Origin: Yersinia pekkanenii
Lineage (GTDB): Bacteria; Pseudomonadota; Gammaproteobacteria; Enterobacterales; Enterobacteriaceae
DNA: 64,000 bases
Assembly: GCF_001152565.1 (NCBI RefSeq)
Contig: NZ_CQAZ01000010.1
Span: forward strand, 60,852 to 124,851
Direction of reading: 5' to 3'
The first letter of the stretch is position 1. Every line of letters begins with the position of its first letter. The notes below the pieces were generated by a model. It made no database searches, had not been told where the DNA came from, and worked only from the letters and a program-made list of their open reading frames with translations. This document shows positions 10,185-21,098 of this stretch, in pieces. Position numbers and translations under genes: made by a program.

Positions 10185-11057
10185 TCACGAAAGTTGTTGC
10201 ACAGGGCGACGATACGCCCAAATCATCATAATGATGCCGGCCAAAATCATAGGCACAGATAATATCTGTCCCATGCTGATCACGCCGTCGAACAAGCCGA
10301 GTTGAGCATCTGGCTGGCGGAAGCATTCCACGATAATACGAAACGCACCATAACCAATCAGGAACAGGCCCGATACACTGCCCATCGGGCGCGGCTTGCG
10401 GATAAATAAATTCAGGATGATAAACAACACCACCCCTTCAAGGATCATTTCATACAGTTGTGAAGGATGACGTGGCAATACACCATATTGGTTGAATATC
10501 GCCTGCCATTTAGCCGGATCAGCGGCCACGATCGCAATATCTTCACCTCGAGAGGTTGGGAATAGCATCGCCCATGGCGCATCGGTAGTGACACGGCCCC
10601 ATAGCTCACCATTGATAAAGTTACCCAAACGACCGGCACCCAAGCCAAAAGGAATCAGAGGAGCAATAAAATCAGCAACCTGGAAGAAATTGCGCTTGGT
10701 GCGGCGGGCAAACCACAGCATCACACAGATAACGCCAATCAAACCACCGTGGAATGACATACCGCCATCCCATACCTTAAACAGATACAGCGGATTATCG
10801 AGAAACATCGGTAGGTTATAGAACAGAACATAACCCACTCGCCCACCGACAAACACCCCAAGGAACCCGGCGTACAGCAGGTTTTCAACTTCTTCTTTGG
10901 TCCAACCGCTGCCGGGCTTATTTGCCCGACGAACCGCCAACCACATGGCGAAGACAAAACCCACCAAGTACATCAGGCCATACCAATGAAGGGAAACCGG
11001 GCCAATTGAAAAAATGACCGGATCAAACTTAGGAAACGCCAGATAGCTATTGCTCAT
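10185..11057 (-). CDS. lgt: Prolipoprotein diacylglyceryl transferase
   Basis: Lgt (290 aa) attaches diacylglycerol to the lipobox cysteine of prolipoproteins in the inner membrane, the first step of lipoprotein maturation. The signature [16 protein letters not shown] (residues ~140-155) contains R143, and H103 lies in [11 protein letters not shown], both at E. coli positions. About seven hydrophobic segments are visible. It precedes thyA by 6 bp and follows ptsP by a 165-bp gap. Lipoproteins in this window that would need it include the pilotin at 35.2 kb. Confidence 0.97.
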   Translation of the reverse strand: MSNSYLAFPKFDPVIFSIGPVSLHWYGLMYLVGFVFAMWLAVRRANKPGSGWTKEEVENLLYAGFLGVFVGGRVGYVLFYNLPMFLDNPLYLFKVWDGGMSFHGGLIGVICVMLWFARRTKRNFFQVADFIAPLIPFGLGAGRLGNFINGELWGRVTTDAPWAMLFPTSRGEDIAIVAADPAKWQAIFNQYGVLPRHPSQLYEMILEGVVLFIILNLFIRKPRPMGSVSGLFLIGYGAFRIIVECFRQPDAQLGLFDGVISMGQILSVPMILAGIIMMIWAYRRPVQQLS

Positions 11058-11222
11058 CGATCACCACGAAATGTCTTTTGTTTTAAGAAAATAACTTGTT
11101 TTGAGAAAATTATTGTTCTGCCCGTTTAGGGCTATAGGTAGCGCATAATAGCATAGGCCAAGGGTTGTCTGGGACTCCCTCAGGAAAAGTTCTGTAAAGC
11201 AAAAACACGCTATCCAACTGTG

Positions 11223-13469
11223 TTACTTGCCTCCCCTAATCAACCCACCTAAACCACGGCGTTCCATAAATGCGGCGGTTAAATGACGCACATCCGTAGT
11301 CATTTGGGCGCTCAATACTCGTTCGGCCAATGCTGTCGCATCCGCTAAATCGATATTGCGCAGCAGGTATTTAATTCGCGCCACACTGCGACCGTTCATA
11401 CTGAGATTGCGATAACCCAGCCCGACCAGCAACAACGCGCCCATCGGGTCACCGGCCATTTCACCACATAAACTTACGTGTAAACCGGATTGTGTCGCCT
11501 GTGTCAAGATGTGGCTAAGCACTTGCAGCATCGCCGGGTGCAGGCTGTCATACAGTGAAGCGACGCGAGTATTGTTACGATCCACTGCCAGTAAATATTG
11601 GGTCAGATCGTTGGTGCCAACCGAGATAAAATCGACCCGCGATTTCAAGTAGGGCAACATAAAGATCATCGCAGGCACTTCGATCATCACACCCAGTTTT
11701 GGCTGTGGCAGTTCATACCCCAGAACTTCTTGCACTTCGCGCCCGGCGCGGTCAATCAAGCGTTTTGCTTCATCGACTTCTTCCAGACTGGTAATCATCG
11801 GCAATAAAATACCGAGGTTACCGGTTCCGGCATTGGCCCGGAGCATTGCTCTGACCTGGATCAGAAAAATCTCTGGCTGATCCAGCGTTACACGGATACC
11901 GCGCCAGCCCAGACAAGGGTTCTCTTCGCTGATGGGCATGTACGGCAGTTGTTTATCGGCACCAATATCCAAAGTACGTAAGGTCACGGGCTTGTTAGGA
12001 TAAAGCTGTAACATGCCTTGATATTGCGCAACTTGTTCTTCTTCCGATGGGAAACCACTTTGCAACATAAAAGGAATTTCTGTGCGGTAGAGACCAACAC
12101 CATCAACCCGCCCGCCCAGTAATTGTTCATGTTCCGGGCTAAGACCCGCATTCAACATTACCTGGATCCGTTCACCACTTTTCAGTGCCGCAGGCTGTTC
12201 GACATCGTCTTCAGCCAGTTTGCTGAGTTCAATCTCTTCAGTGACCAGCCGTTGATACTCTTTGACTAACAGCGGCTCAGGATCAACCAGCACCTCGCCA
12301 CGGTAACCATCAACAATCAACAGCCGCTGATTAAGCAACGCTGGCTGAATATCCGCGCCCATCACTGTCGGGATACCCATAGCTCGCACCAAAATGGCAG
12401 CATGAGAGTTAGCAGCACCATCACGGACCACGACACCGGCCAGGCGATCTTGTGGCACCTCGGCTAATAGTGTGGCGGTTAGTTCGTCGGCAACCAGAAT
12501 AAAACGCTCAGGCCATTGGCTGGCCCCGGAAGTACTGTCGTCGAGGTGGAACAACAAACGTTGGCCTAATGCCCGCAGATCACTGGCACGCTCGCGCATA
12601 TAGGTGTCTTGCAGAGTGGCAAATTGCGCGGCAAATTGTTCCACCACCTGTTTAACCGCCCATTCCGCCACAGAACCGGCGTCAATTTGTGCGAAAAGCT
12701 CACGCTTCAGACGGGCATCATTTAACAAGTGGGAATAGAGATCGAAAATTGCCGCGCTCTCTTTTTGTGAGCTGGCGGCAAAGCGCTTGCTGAAGCGACG
12801 GAACTCAGCCGCAGCTTCTTCTAATGCCTGGGTCAGGCGCTCACGTTCTTGAACAGTATCGAGCGTCGAGGCTTCATAAACCAGATCAAGGGAAGGCTGC
12901 GAGGTGTCCTGCCAAGCTTCAGCGACAGCCACACCAGGGGCCGCTGCCAAAGCGCGAATTCGTGTTTGACGATATTGGCCAAAAATCGCATTCAGTTGCG
13001 ATTGAGATAGGATCCCCGCCAGTTGCGTGGCCAGCGTGACCATGAACGACTCTTCGCTCTCATCAAACTGACGATGTTCACATTGCTGAACCACCAGCAC
13101 GCCAAGCAACTGGCGACGATAGATAATAGGCACCCCGAGAAACGCGCGAAAGCGATCCTCTTTGACGTGCGGAACATATTTAAAACTAGGATGACTCTGA
13201 GCATCAGCCAAGTTAATGGGTTCGGCCAAACGCCCCACCAGCCCGACGATACCTTCATCAAAAGCCAGCGTAATGGTGCGACCACGAGGTTTTTTCAAAC
13301 CCCGTGTCGCCATCAAGTAGTAACAACGGCGGTCATTGTCTGCCAGATAAATCGAGCAAACTTCCGTGTCCATCGCCAGACAGGTTTCATTGACCAACAG
13401 CTCTAACGCATCCGTTAGGCTGGTTGCCATCGCCACTTTCTCTACTATTTCTCGCAAACGCGTGAGCAT
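11223..13469 (-). CDS. ptsP: PtsP, enzyme I of the nitrogen phosphotransferase system (EI-Ntr)
   Basis: This 748-residue protein phosphorylates NPr at the top of the PTS-Ntr cascade. An N-terminal GAF domain (residues ~1-150) senses nitrogen signals. It is followed by an enzyme I-type HPr-binding and phosphohistidine domain with H356 in RDGAANSHAAILVRAMGIPT. The C-terminal PEP-binding barrel carries IGTLRTLDIGADK-like and FISVGTNDLTQYLLAVDR motifs. It begins 12 bp after rppH and is probably co-transcribed with it, as in E. coli. Confidence 0.96.
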   Translation of the reverse strand: MLTRLREIVEKVAMATSLTDALELLVNETCLAMDTEVCSIYLADNDRRCYYLMATRGLKKPRGRTITLAFDEGIVGLVGRLAEPINLADAQSHPSFKYVPHVKEDRFRAFLGVPIIYRRQLLGVLVVQQCEHRQFDESEESFMVTLATQLAGILSQSQLNAIFGQYRQTRIRALAAAPGVAVAEAWQDTSQPSLDLVYEASTLDTVQERERLTQALEEAAAEFRRFSKRFAASSQKESAAIFDLYSHLLNDARLKRELFAQIDAGSVAEWAVKQVVEQFAAQFATLQDTYMRERASDLRALGQRLLFHLDDSTSGASQWPERFILVADELTATLLAEVPQDRLAGVVVRDGAANSHAAILVRAMGIPTVMGADIQPALLNQRLLIVDGYRGEVLVDPEPLLVKEYQRLVTEEIELSKLAEDDVEQPAALKSGERIQVMLNAGLSPEHEQLLGGRVDGVGLYRTEIPFMLQSGFPSEEEQVAQYQGMLQLYPNKPVTLRTLDIGADKQLPYMPISEENPCLGWRGIRVTLDQPEIFLIQVRAMLRANAGTGNLGILLPMITSLEEVDEAKRLIDRAGREVQEVLGYELPQPKLGVMIEVPAMIFMLPYLKSRVDFISVGTNDLTQYLLAVDRNNTRVASLYDSLHPAMLQVLSHILTQATQSGLHVSLCGEMAGDPMGALLLVGLGYRNLSMNGRSVARIKYLLRNIDLADATALAERVLSAQMTTDVRHLTAAFMERRGLGGLIRGGK

Positions 13470-13481
13470 AATCGGCTTAAC

Positions 13482-14009
13482 TTAACCTCTTTTACGGCGA
13501 TAAGCGGGTGATACCCGGGGCGGAGCGACCTCCTGCACAGGCATTACGGTTGCAGCAAACTCTTTCATCACACGGCGATAAACATCACGTTTGAAGGACA
13601 CCACCTGACGCACCGGATACCAATAACTGACCCAGCGCCAGCCATCAAACTCCGGAGTACTGCTGCGTTGCATGTTGATATCGGCTTCATTACACATTAA
13701 CTGTAGTAGAAACCATCGTTGTTTTTGGCCGATGCACACCGGCTTTGTATCCCAACGCACCAAACGCTTGGGTAATTTGTAACGTAACCAGTTACGGGTT
13801 GAAGCCAGAATTCGGACATCCTTTTTGTGAAGTCCTACTTCTTCAAAAAGTTCACGATACATTGCCTGCTCTGGTGTTTCGCCGGGGTTTATCCCCCCTT
13901 GGGGAAACTGCCAAGAATGCTGACCGTAACGCCTGGCCCACAACACTTCTCCCTGCCGATTACAAATTACGATACCCACGTTCGGGCGGTAGCCATCATC
14001 GTCGATCAC
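13482..14009 (-). CDS. rppH: RNA pyrophosphohydrolase (Nudix)
   Basis: RppH (175 aa) removes pyrophosphate from 5'-triphosphorylated mRNA and so starts 5'-end-dependent decay. The Nudix box is complete: [23 protein letters not shown], matching GX5EX7REUXEEXGU, at residues ~37-59. The N-terminus [17 protein letters not shown] is nearly invariant in enterobacteria. It is the first gene before ptsP and faces mutH across a 696-bp gap that holds several DnaA boxes. Confidence 0.97.
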   Translation of the reverse strand: MIDDDGYRPNVGIVICNRQGEVLWARRYGQHSWQFPQGGINPGETPEQAMYRELFEEVGLHKKDVRILASTRNWLRYKLPKRLVRWDTKPVCIGQKQRWFLLQLMCNEADINMQRSSTPEFDGWRWVSYWYPVRQVVSFKRDVYRRVMKEFAATVMPVQEVAPPRVSPAYRRKRG

Positions 14010-14705
14010 CGGACTACCTCGATAAGCTTAAAACTCAAAGATGCTCTGATTGTTTCACACTAGCAACAGGCGGTAAACCACTGCTTATCAGCCAGCCAAA
14101 CCTGATAACTCTGGGATAACTCACAGATATTAGCAAAGTTATAAACACCCTAAGGGTCAGGCTCGACATTTTATTCACTTTTTCTGTGGATATAGGTGTG
14201 TAGAACTCAGGGGAAAAGCAGGTACAACTCATTTTAACGTAATCATACGACAAAAATATCTAAAAAAATAAGCTATTGATTTCAACAAAATAACAGGTTC
14301 CACACAGGTATTCATGGTACTAAAATGTGATCTAAATCCGTTTTGGATCTGCAATTGGCTAAAGATCCATCAATGTAGTTTTTATCCACAGATAATGAGG
14401 TAAAGTTATGCAAAAAAGGGGGAAACTCGCAAAAAAAGCGGTCGTCAAGGCTGTAAATTGAACCAGTGATCGTGATTTACTGAGGTTATCCAATAAATCT
14501 GTGGATAAATAGGTGTAAGATCCTGTTCATTATTGCTGTCAGCAGGTGTACAAGATAATCAAAGTAAAAGTTTTTCCTCCGTGGAAGGAAAGAAAACTTC
14601 CTTTAAATCATGCTATTATTCATTTCTGCTGCACTGAATAACAATACATATACCGTCACTTTTAATTCAGCTTGTTTTTTAACCTACTTTAGCAGGTTTC
14701 CACTA
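14010..14705. promoter_or_regulatory. rppH-mutH divergent intergenic region with DnaA boxes
   Basis: This 696-bp non-coding stretch contains two perfect DnaA boxes, TTATCCACA at 14382-14390 (plus) and its complement TGTGGATAA at 14500-14508. A one-mismatch copy, TGTGGATAT, is at 14185-14193, and a partial site (TTATCCA) is near 14486. No gene longer than short spurious frames is visible. The region must hold the divergent promoters of rppH and mutH. I recall a high-affinity DnaA region near mutH in E. coli, which this may correspond to. Confidence 0.65.
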
Positions 14706-15392
14706 ATGTCTGTTTATTCACTGCCACCGGCACCGCCCGTCGATGAACATCAACTTTTTCAACGTGCTCAGGCCTTGTCGGGTTTTACCCTAGGCGAGCT
14801 GGCAGCCCGTGCTCAATGGGTCATCCCGGCAGATTTAAAGCGAGTAAAAGGCTGGGTTGGCATGCTATTGGAGTTCTATCTGGGGGCCAGTGCTGGCAGT
14901 AAACCTGAACAAGACTTCGCTGATATCGGTATTGAGTTGAAAACTATTCCTATCAGCGCTCAGGGTAAACCATTGGAAACCACCTTCGTTTGCGTCGCTC
15001 CGCTGACCGGTAATAGCGGTATCACATGGGAAAGCAGCCATGTACGACATAAACTGGCCAGAGTCTTGTGGGTACCGGTCGAAGGGGAACGACAAATCCC
15101 CTTATCTGAGCGTAGAGTGGGTGCTCCCTTGCTGTGGAGCCCGAATGCAGAAGAAGAAGAGTTACTGCGTCGCGACTGGGAAGAGTTAATGGATCTTATC
15201 GTTCTGGGCAAAGTAGAAACGATCACTGCCCGTCATGGTGAGGTATTACAATTGCGCCCGAAAGCCGCTAATAGCCGTGCACTGACAGAAGCTATCGGCG
15301 AACACGGGCAACCTATCATGACCTTACCCCGTGGTTTTTACCTGAAAAAAACCTTTACCGGCCCAATGTTGGCCCGGCACTTTTTGCTTTAA
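14706..15392 (+). CDS. mutH: MutH, methyl-directed mismatch repair endonuclease
   Basis: MutH nicks the unmethylated strand at hemimethylated GATC sites when activated by MutS-MutL. I chose the ATG at 14706 ([17 protein letters not shown]), giving 228 residues like E. coli (229). The upstream in-frame ATG at 14610 would add 32 residues unlike the family. The catalytic DEK triad is D70, E77, K79 in [11 protein letters not shown], at exactly the E. coli positions. It is followed by ygdQ 78 bp downstream on the same strand. Confidence 0.96.
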   Translation: MSVYSLPPAPPVDEHQLFQRAQALSGFTLGELAARAQWVIPADLKRVKGWVGMLLEFYLGASAGSKPEQDFADIGIELKTIPISAQGKPLETTFVCVAPLTGNSGITWESSHVRHKLARVLWVPVEGERQIPLSERRVGAPLLWSPNAEEEELLRRDWEELMDLIVLGKVETITARHGEVLQLRPKAANSRALTEAIGEHGQPIMTLPRGFYLKKTFTGPMLARHFLL

Positions 15393-15470
15393 CAGATAAA
15401 TCCTATTATTCCGATTAATGAATAAATGCGTATAATTATGTTTTTGTGTTTCCGTAAGGTCTAAAGCGCA

Positions 15471-16196
15471 ATGTTTGAATGGATTGTCGATCCAAATGCC
15501 TGGTTGGCGCTAGGTACTCTGACTATTCTTGAGATTGTTCTCGGAATAGACAATATTATTTTCCTTTCGTTGGTGGTCGCAAAATTACCTAAAGCGCAAC
15601 AAAACAAGGCCCGCCGTCTAGGTTTGGCAGGAGCCATGTTAATGCGCCTGGCCTTGCTGGCCTCAATTGCCTGGGTTATCCGTCTAACTCATCCCCTGTT
15701 TACGGTGATAGGTCACGATGTCTCCATGCGGGACTTGATCCTGTCACTGGGGGGGTTATTCCTGATTTGGAAAGCCAGTAAAGAAATTCATGAAACCATT
15801 GAGGGTAGTGATACTGAACACACCAGTAATGTCAGCTCTTTCTTCGCTGCCATCGTGCAAATTATGCTACTGGATATCATATTTAGCCTGGATTCGGTAA
15901 TAACGGCAGTCGGGCTGTCGGATCATCTGTTTATTATGATGGCAGCTGTGGTTATCTCTGTGGGCGTGATGATGTTTGCCGCCAGGCCAATTGGCGAATT
16001 TGTTAATCGTCACCCATCAGTCAAAATGCTGGCACTGTCTTTTCTGATCCTGGTCGGCTTCACGCTGATGTTAGAAAGTGTCCAGATCCACATTCCAAAA
16101 GGCTACATTTACTTCGCCATGTTCTTCTCAATGGGGGTTGAAACCCTGAATTTGATGCGCGGAAAAAAAAACAAGCCTACTAATAAAAAAGCATAA
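15471..16196 (+). CDS. ygdQ: TerC-family inner membrane protein YgdQ
   Basis: This 241-residue polytopic membrane protein of the TerC/Alx family has two family signatures: EIVLGIDNIIFLSLV (residues ~21-35) and LDIIFSLDSVITAVGL (~134-149). The paired acidic residues within membrane helices are thought to coordinate metal ions. About seven hydrophobic segments are visible. Its position between mutH and tas is conserved. The family has been tied to tellurite resistance and manganese efflux, but the substrate of this member is not known. Confidence 0.9.
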   Translation: MFEWIVDPNAWLALGTLTILEIVLGIDNIIFLSLVVAKLPKAQQNKARRLGLAGAMLMRLALLASIAWVIRLTHPLFTVIGHDVSMRDLILSLGGLFLIWKASKEIHETIEGSDTEHTSNVSSFFAAIVQIMLLDIIFSLDSVITAVGLSDHLFIMMAAVVISVGVMMFAARPIGEFVNRHPSVKMLALSFLILVGFTLMLESVQIHIPKGYIYFAMFFSMGVETLNLMRGKKNKPTNKKA

Positions 16197-16200
16197 TGTT

Positions 16201-16238
16201 CTCGGGTGCGGTTCGCCACACCCATTTCCCGTTTTTTT
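16201..16238 (+). terminator. Possible terminator after ygdQ
   Basis: A short GC-rich hairpin (GGGTG pairing with CACCC around CGGTTCGCCA) is followed by CCCGTTTTTTTCC just after the ygdQ stop. The stem is short, so this is only a candidate. Confidence 0.35.
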
Positions 16239-16344
16239 CCACACTTTTGTCTTGTACGCTTCCCCCTGTCGCGCCGCTTGGTTATAGTCGGATAAGGCGG
16301 GTTTGACTTAGCCTGATAATTTCAGACATTAAGGAAGGTCGGCA

Positions 16345-17385
16345 ATGCAATATCATCGTATCCCCCACAGTTCATTAGAAGTCAGTCTGCTGGGTCTGGG
16401 CACCATGACTTTTGGTGAACAAAATAGTGAAGCCGATGCCCATGCTCAACTGGATTATGCCGTTGCAGCCGGCATTAACTTGATCGATACCGCAGAAATG
16501 TATCCAGTCCCCCCAAGGCCAGAAACCCAAGGGTTAACTGAGCGATACATTGGTAGCTGGATAAAAGCACGCGGTAACCGAGACAAAATCATTTTAGCCA
16601 GCAAAGTCTCCGGGCCATCACGAGGTAGTGATCAACCGATCCGCCTTAATATGGCACTGGACCGGAAAAATATCCGCAGCGCGCTGGAAGATAGCCTCAG
16701 ACGCCTCAATACTGATTATCTCGATATTTATCAATTACATTGGCCACAACGGGAAACTAACTGTTTTGGTAAATTAAGTTATCGCTACAGCGAACAAACC
16801 GCCGTGGTTACTTTGCTTGATACATTAGAAGCCCTGAACGAGCAAGTGCGAGCCGGTAAAATCCGTTATATCGGCGTATCAAATGAAACGCCCTGGGGCG
16901 TGATGCGTTATCTGCAACTGGCAGAAAAACATGACTTACCGCGCATTATCTCAATTCAAAATCCCTACAGCTTGCTTAACCGCAGTTTTGAAGTGGGTTT
17001 GGCCGAGATAAGCCAGCATGAAGGCGTTGAGCTGCTAGCTTATTCCAGTCTGGCATTCGGCACCCTAAGCGGCAAATACCTTAATGGCGCAAAACCTGCC
17101 ACGGCCCGTAATACTTTATTCAGCCGTTTCACCCGTTATACTGGGCCACAAGCCGAATTAGCGGTCGCTGAGTATGTTGCACTGGCAAAACGCCACGGTC
17201 TGGATCCGGCGCAAATGGCACTGGCTTTCGTACGGCAACAACCCTTCGTTGCCAGCACACTGTTAGGTGCAACCACGTTGGAACAACTGAAAAGTAATAT
17301 TGATAGCCAAAATGTCGTATTGAGCCAGGAAGTGCTAAATGCATTGGAAGAGATCCATACTCGCTTCACCTTCCCTGCACCTTAA
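16345..17385 (+). CDS. tas: Tas, NADP(H)-dependent aldo-keto reductase
   Basis: Tas (346 aa, the E. coli length) is an aldo-keto reductase with a TIM-barrel fold. Visible motifs are the start MQYHRIPHSSLEVSLLGLG, LIDTAEMYPVP with the catalytic Asp/Tyr, ILASKVSGP with the catalytic Lys, and YQLHWPQRETNCFG with the catalytic His. In E. coli, extra copies suppress tyrosine auxotrophy under starvation; the physiological substrate is unknown. AGGAAGG precedes the ATG. It converges with lplT across a palindromic repeat. Confidence 0.93.
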   Translation: MQYHRIPHSSLEVSLLGLGTMTFGEQNSEADAHAQLDYAVAAGINLIDTAEMYPVPPRPETQGLTERYIGSWIKARGNRDKIILASKVSGPSRGSDQPIRLNMALDRKNIRSALEDSLRRLNTDYLDIYQLHWPQRETNCFGKLSYRYSEQTAVVTLLDTLEALNEQVRAGKIRYIGVSNETPWGVMRYLQLAEKHDLPRIISIQNPYSLLNRSFEVGLAEISQHEGVELLAYSSLAFGTLSGKYLNGAKPATARNTLFSRFTRYTGPQAELAVAEYVALAKRHGLDPAQMALAFVRQQPFVASTLLGATTLEQLKSNIDSQNVVLSQEVLNALEEIHTRFTFPAP

Positions 17386-17426
17386 GCTGCGCCAGGTCCA
17401 AATAGCCAATGCGGCCTCAGACGGCT

Positions 17427-17552
17427 GACGAACCCCGATGACTCGATGTTAGGCGGTGAGGATAGGCAGAAGAGTAAAGCGTCCGCGCCAGGGATGGGTT
17501 TACGGCGTCTTTACTGCCTACCTGTTCTCTCCGTGGTGAGCACGTTGTCATC
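17427..17552 (-). repeat. Dispersed palindromic repeat, copy A (YPAL-like)
   Basis: This ~126-bp stretch between the convergent genes tas and lplT matches, in opposite orientation, the repeat at 24857-24992. Shared blocks on the copy-B strand include CACGGAGAGAACAGG, TAAAGACGCC, ATCCCTGGCGCGGACGCTTTAC, of which the longest run exceeds 20 bases, and CCTATCCTCACCGC. It is quasi-palindromic: TAGGCAG..TAAAGCG on one arm, CGTCTTTACTGCCTA on the other. Yersinia genomes carry palindromic elements (YPAL) at gene ends; membership in that family is inference. Confidence 0.7.
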
Positions 17553-17601
17553 AACCTCAGGCCGCAGATGCGGCCTGTTCAGTGATTCAATGATTCAATG
17601 A

Positions 17602-18813
17602 TTAAACTGCTTTGCGCCGTAGTTGCCGCCACTGCCATGCCCACAGCAGAGCAATAGCCAGTGCGAATATCACGCCGAAGCCGACACCCACGGCTACCAC
17701 CGGCGCACCCAGTTTTACCACCACCGAGTATAGCCCCAGCATCAACAGCATCGCGGTATTCTCACCCAGATTCTGCACTGCAATTGCATTCCCCGCCCCG
17801 ACACTGTTTTTACCACGTTCTTGTAACAAGGCATTCAGCGGAACCACAAAGAAACCGCCTAAAACCCCGATAATAATCAACAGCAGATAAGCCATTGGCA
17901 TACTGTGTTGCAGTGAGAAAATCGCCACCACCACACCAATCAGTACACCCGCAGGTAAACAACGTTTCACGGTTTTAAGTGTCACAAAGCGGGCCGCAGC
18001 ACCCGCCCCAACCACAATCCCAATTGCCACCATGGCATTGAGTAGCGTCGGAGTGGCGTTATCGGTAATCCCCAATGCGACGGGTACCCACAGCACTAAC
18101 AGGAAGCGCAGCGTTACCCCTGCGCCCCAAAATAGGCTGGTTCCCGCCAGTGAGAAACGGGTTTCACTATCACGCCATAGGATCTGACCCGCGGCGAAGA
18201 AGCTGCTGGTCATCGCCCAAGGACGCCATGAACTGCCCGAACGGGCGGCGGCTAAACGTGGGATAAATAAGTTGGCAATCACTGCAATGGCGTACACCAA
18301 CGCACACAGACCTAACGCAGCAATTAAATGCCAGTCGGCCAGCACACCACCGGCAACTGAACCGATTAAAATAGCCGCAATGGTCGATGCCTCCATCATA
18401 CCGTTCGCTTTAACCAACTGCTCGCCAGAGGTGATTTCACCCAGAATGCCATATTTAGCCGGCGAATAAGCCGCTGCGCCCACGCCCACCAGGCTGTAAC
18501 CCAGAAACGGATTTAAACCAAAGCAGATAACCAGTGCGCCAGCCAATTTCAAGCCGTTAGCCACCATCATCACTCGCCCTTTGGCAAAACTGTCGGCAAT
18601 CTGCCCGACAAATGGGGCCAAAATAATATAGGTCGCGACAAACGCCATTTGTAAAATTGGCTGGCTCCAGTCGGGGTATAGCTGCTGTTTAATTAATGCC
18701 AGCGTGGCAAACAACAAAGCGTTATCACCAAAGGCCGAGAAAAACTGAGCACAAAGTACCGCAACCATCCCTTTTGATAACAAAGGCTTATCTGTTAATT
18801 CTGGCTGACTCAT
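17602..18813 (-). CDS. lplT: Lysophospholipid transporter LplT
   Basis: LplT (403 aa) is a 12-helix major facilitator that flips lysophospholipids across the inner membrane to the acyltransferase Aas. The gene overlaps the aas stop by ATGA, and the pair forms a conserved operon. The N-terminal [30 protein letters not shown] is typical of the family. A YPAL-like palindromic repeat lies just downstream, between lplT and the convergent tas. Confidence 0.95.
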   Translation of the reverse strand: MSQPELTDKPLLSKGMVAVLCAQFFSAFGDNALLFATLALIKQQLYPDWSQPILQMAFVATYIILAPFVGQIADSFAKGRVMMVANGLKLAGALVICFGLNPFLGYSLVGVGAAAYSPAKYGILGEITSGEQLVKANGMMEASTIAAILIGSVAGGVLADWHLIAALGLCALVYAIAVIANLFIPRLAAARSGSSWRPWAMTSSFFAAGQILWRDSETRFSLAGTSLFWGAGVTLRFLLVLWVPVALGITDNATPTLLNAMVAIGIVVGAGAAARFVTLKTVKRCLPAGVLIGVVVAIFSLQHSMPMAYLLLIIIGVLGGFFVVPLNALLQERGKNSVGAGNAIAVQNLGENTAMLLMLGLYSVVVKLGAPVVAVGVGFGVIFALAIALLWAWQWRQLRRKAV

Positions 18814-20966
18814 AAGCTCATCTCCGGGTCTTGTGCCATTTTACTTAACGTAACAAAGTCAGGTTTACCGCTACCCAGCAGGGGCAAGGCTTTCACCAGC
18901 CGAATATCACGCGGCACGGCCAACTCTGGCACACCGCCCTCTCGTGCCACTTTAATCAAGCGTTCGCGGGTAATCTCACTGTCGGTGGTAAATAGCACCA
19001 AGGCTTCACCTTTAGCGCTATCAGCTTTAGTCGCCGCCGCATGTTGCCCTTCCGGTGAAATTAACAGTGCAAGCTGCTCGACACTTTCGAGTGATACCAT
19101 TTCTCCGGCTAATTTGGCAAAACGCTTTATCCGCCCTTTGATGGTACAGAACCCTTGCTCATCAATGGCAACAATATCACCGGTGTCATACCAACCGGCC
19201 TCAAGCTCACCCTGTGCATTTTCAGCGGAGGGTTGCTCCAGTACACCCGGATCCTCTACCCGTAGATAGCCACACATAATATTAGGCCCACGTAATTGCA
19301 AACGCCCGCCTTGTTCTATACCTGGCACCTTGATCAACCGGGACTCCATTCCTGGCACAATGCGCCCTACGGTATTCACTTTCGCCGCCATAGGGACGTT
19401 TATAGCCACAACCGGGGCACATTCAGTGACGCCATATCCTTCCAGAATGCGAATGCCAAATTTATCCTGCCAAATCTGTTTAGTGCTATCGGCTAATTTT
19501 TCAGCGCCAGCGACCACATAACGCAAACGGGCAAAGTCATACGGATGGGCAAAACGGGCATAATTTCCGAGGAAGGTAGAAGTGCCGAATAACACGGTGC
19601 AGTTACGGTCATACACCAATTCGGGGACTACGCGATAATGCAGCGGATTCGGGTAAAGAAATATGCGGCTACCGGTCATCAACGGTGTGAATAATCCAAC
19701 CGTCAGGCCAAAAGCATGAAATAACGGCAGTGATGACATAAAGCGATCTGCGGGGATAAAGTCAGCAATGGTGCGGATCTGTTCGACGTTTGCCAATATA
19801 CTGGCATGTGAATGTACCACGCCTTTGGGATTACCTTCCGAGCCGGAGGTAAACAAAATCAAAGCACTATCGTCTGCCTGCTGTGGCACCATCGCCCGCA
19901 GTGGGCAACATAAATGGAATAAAATCCATAATTTATCCGCTAAGGTAACCGTGTCTTTTACATCTTCCAGATAGACCCAGTTTGCCTCAGTAACCTGTTC
20001 CGGCAAATGTGTCAGCTTGCCTTTTTCCAGAAACTGACGCGATGTGACGATAGTTTTCAATGACGCGGCAGTAATCGCACTCTTTAGCCCTTTGGCACCC
20101 GAAGTATAATTCAGTAGGGCCGGAATACGGCCACTTACAGAGGCACCCAAAATCGCCGCCGCCGTGATGGTGGCATTCGGTAGCAGCATCCCAATATGCT
20201 CACCCTGCACCGTAAAACGTTGCAGAATACGGCTGACGCCAAGGATTTTCTTCAGCAGAGTGTGATAACTGTCTTCTTTAAAAGAAATATCTTCGATGCA
20301 GGGTTTAAAACGCCCGTAACGAGCTTGTGCTGACAGCAACGCTTCAAACAGAGTTTGCCGTGGCACAATCGCCATACGTGCCGCCATCATAATGGCATGT
20401 AACTGTTCACCTGCCAGCACCCGGCGGTCGCGCGAGCGCGGAGCTTGTGGCATGGGTAACGTGGTCGCCGGTAACACATGAATGCTAATTTTTGGGAACC
20501 AGCGTACTTTCAGAACCCCCCCCGCGCGGCCAAAGCGACTAAATTCAGGGCCTTCCAAGCGGATCGGGACAACCGTAGCACCTGATTTGGCGGCAATAAA
20601 TGCAGCACCATCATAGATTTTCATCAATGAACCGGTCACGGTGATACGCCCTTCAGGGAAGATCACTACCGGCCTGCCCTGTTCCACCATCCTGACCAAA
20701 TGTTTGATTGCCATTGGTTTGGTAGGATCAAGGGCCACAAAATCGACATAAGGTTTCAACCAGCGCATATACCAGCTTTCAGTAACACTGGTATAGACAG
20801 CAAAAACCGGCTTGATCGGTAGAAACAGCGCTAACAAAGCACCATCAAGGAAAGAGACATGATTCGGCGTAATAATCAGTTTTTGATGGGTGAACTGGTC
20901 AGTGACACCATCAATGGTGACACGAAATAGCCAACGAAAAAGAGTGCGCAGCAAGCGATAAGCCAT
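18810..20966 (-). CDS. aas: Aas, 2-acylglycerophosphoethanolamine acyltransferase / acyl-ACP synthetase
   Basis: Aas re-acylates lysophosphatidylethanolamine at the inner membrane using ACP-bound fatty acid. The N-terminal acyltransferase domain carries HX4D (H36, D41 in NHVSFLDG) and FPEGRIT. The C-terminal half is an AMP-forming synthetase with [22 protein letters not shown] and YDTGDI. I chose the ATG at 20966 ([11 protein letters not shown]), giving 718 residues as in other Yersinia. The in-frame ATG at 20987 would add seven residues. The stop overlaps lplT. Confidence 0.95.
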   Translation of the reverse strand: MAYRLLRTLFRWLFRVTIDGVTDQFTHQKLIITPNHVSFLDGALLALFLPIKPVFAVYTSVTESWYMRWLKPYVDFVALDPTKPMAIKHLVRMVEQGRPVVIFPEGRITVTGSLMKIYDGAAFIAAKSGATVVPIRLEGPEFSRFGRAGGVLKVRWFPKISIHVLPATTLPMPQAPRSRDRRVLAGEQLHAIMMAARMAIVPRQTLFEALLSAQARYGRFKPCIEDISFKEDSYHTLLKKILGVSRILQRFTVQGEHIGMLLPNATITAAAILGASVSGRIPALLNYTSGAKGLKSAITAASLKTIVTSRQFLEKGKLTHLPEQVTEANWVYLEDVKDTVTLADKLWILFHLCCPLRAMVPQQADDSALILFTSGSEGNPKGVVHSHASILANVEQIRTIADFIPADRFMSSLPLFHAFGLTVGLFTPLMTGSRIFLYPNPLHYRVVPELVYDRNCTVLFGTSTFLGNYARFAHPYDFARLRYVVAGAEKLADSTKQIWQDKFGIRILEGYGVTECAPVVAINVPMAAKVNTVGRIVPGMESRLIKVPGIEQGGRLQLRGPNIMCGYLRVEDPGVLEQPSAENAQGELEAGWYDTGDIVAIDEQGFCTIKGRIKRFAKLAGEMVSLESVEQLALLISPEGQHAAATKADSAKGEALVLFTTDSEITRERLIKVAREGGVPELAVPRDIRLVKALPLLGSGKPDFVTLSKMAQDPEMSL

Positions 20967-21070
20967 GTCTATTTCTCTATAACTCAATGAATAAGAAGGG
21001 GAGAGAATACTATAATAGTGACTTACATATCGTTAAGAGGAGGCTGATAATTGCGGCAAAGAGCAGAAAT

Positions 21071-21098
21071 AAAAAAAAACCTACGCATCTGCGTAGGT
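21071..21098 (-). terminator. Rho-independent terminator of the OmrA/B-like RNA
   Basis: A perfect stem (ACCTACGC / GCGTAGGT, positions 21079-21098) is followed on the minus strand by nine T. It ends the sRNA and would also stop read-through from bisC into aas. Confidence 0.88.

Noticed and set aside
10492..10821. A 109-residue frame opposite lgt
   Set aside because: lgt is complete with all catalytic residues; the antisense frame has no homologous features.
17427..17552. ERIC element
   Set aside because: The sequence does not contain the ERIC core; it resembles the Yersinia palindromic class instead.
21070..21098. Terminator of bisC
   Set aside because: The hairpin is the 3' end of the OmrA/B-like RNA; bisC ends 200 bp upstream, though the hairpin may also stop its transcript.
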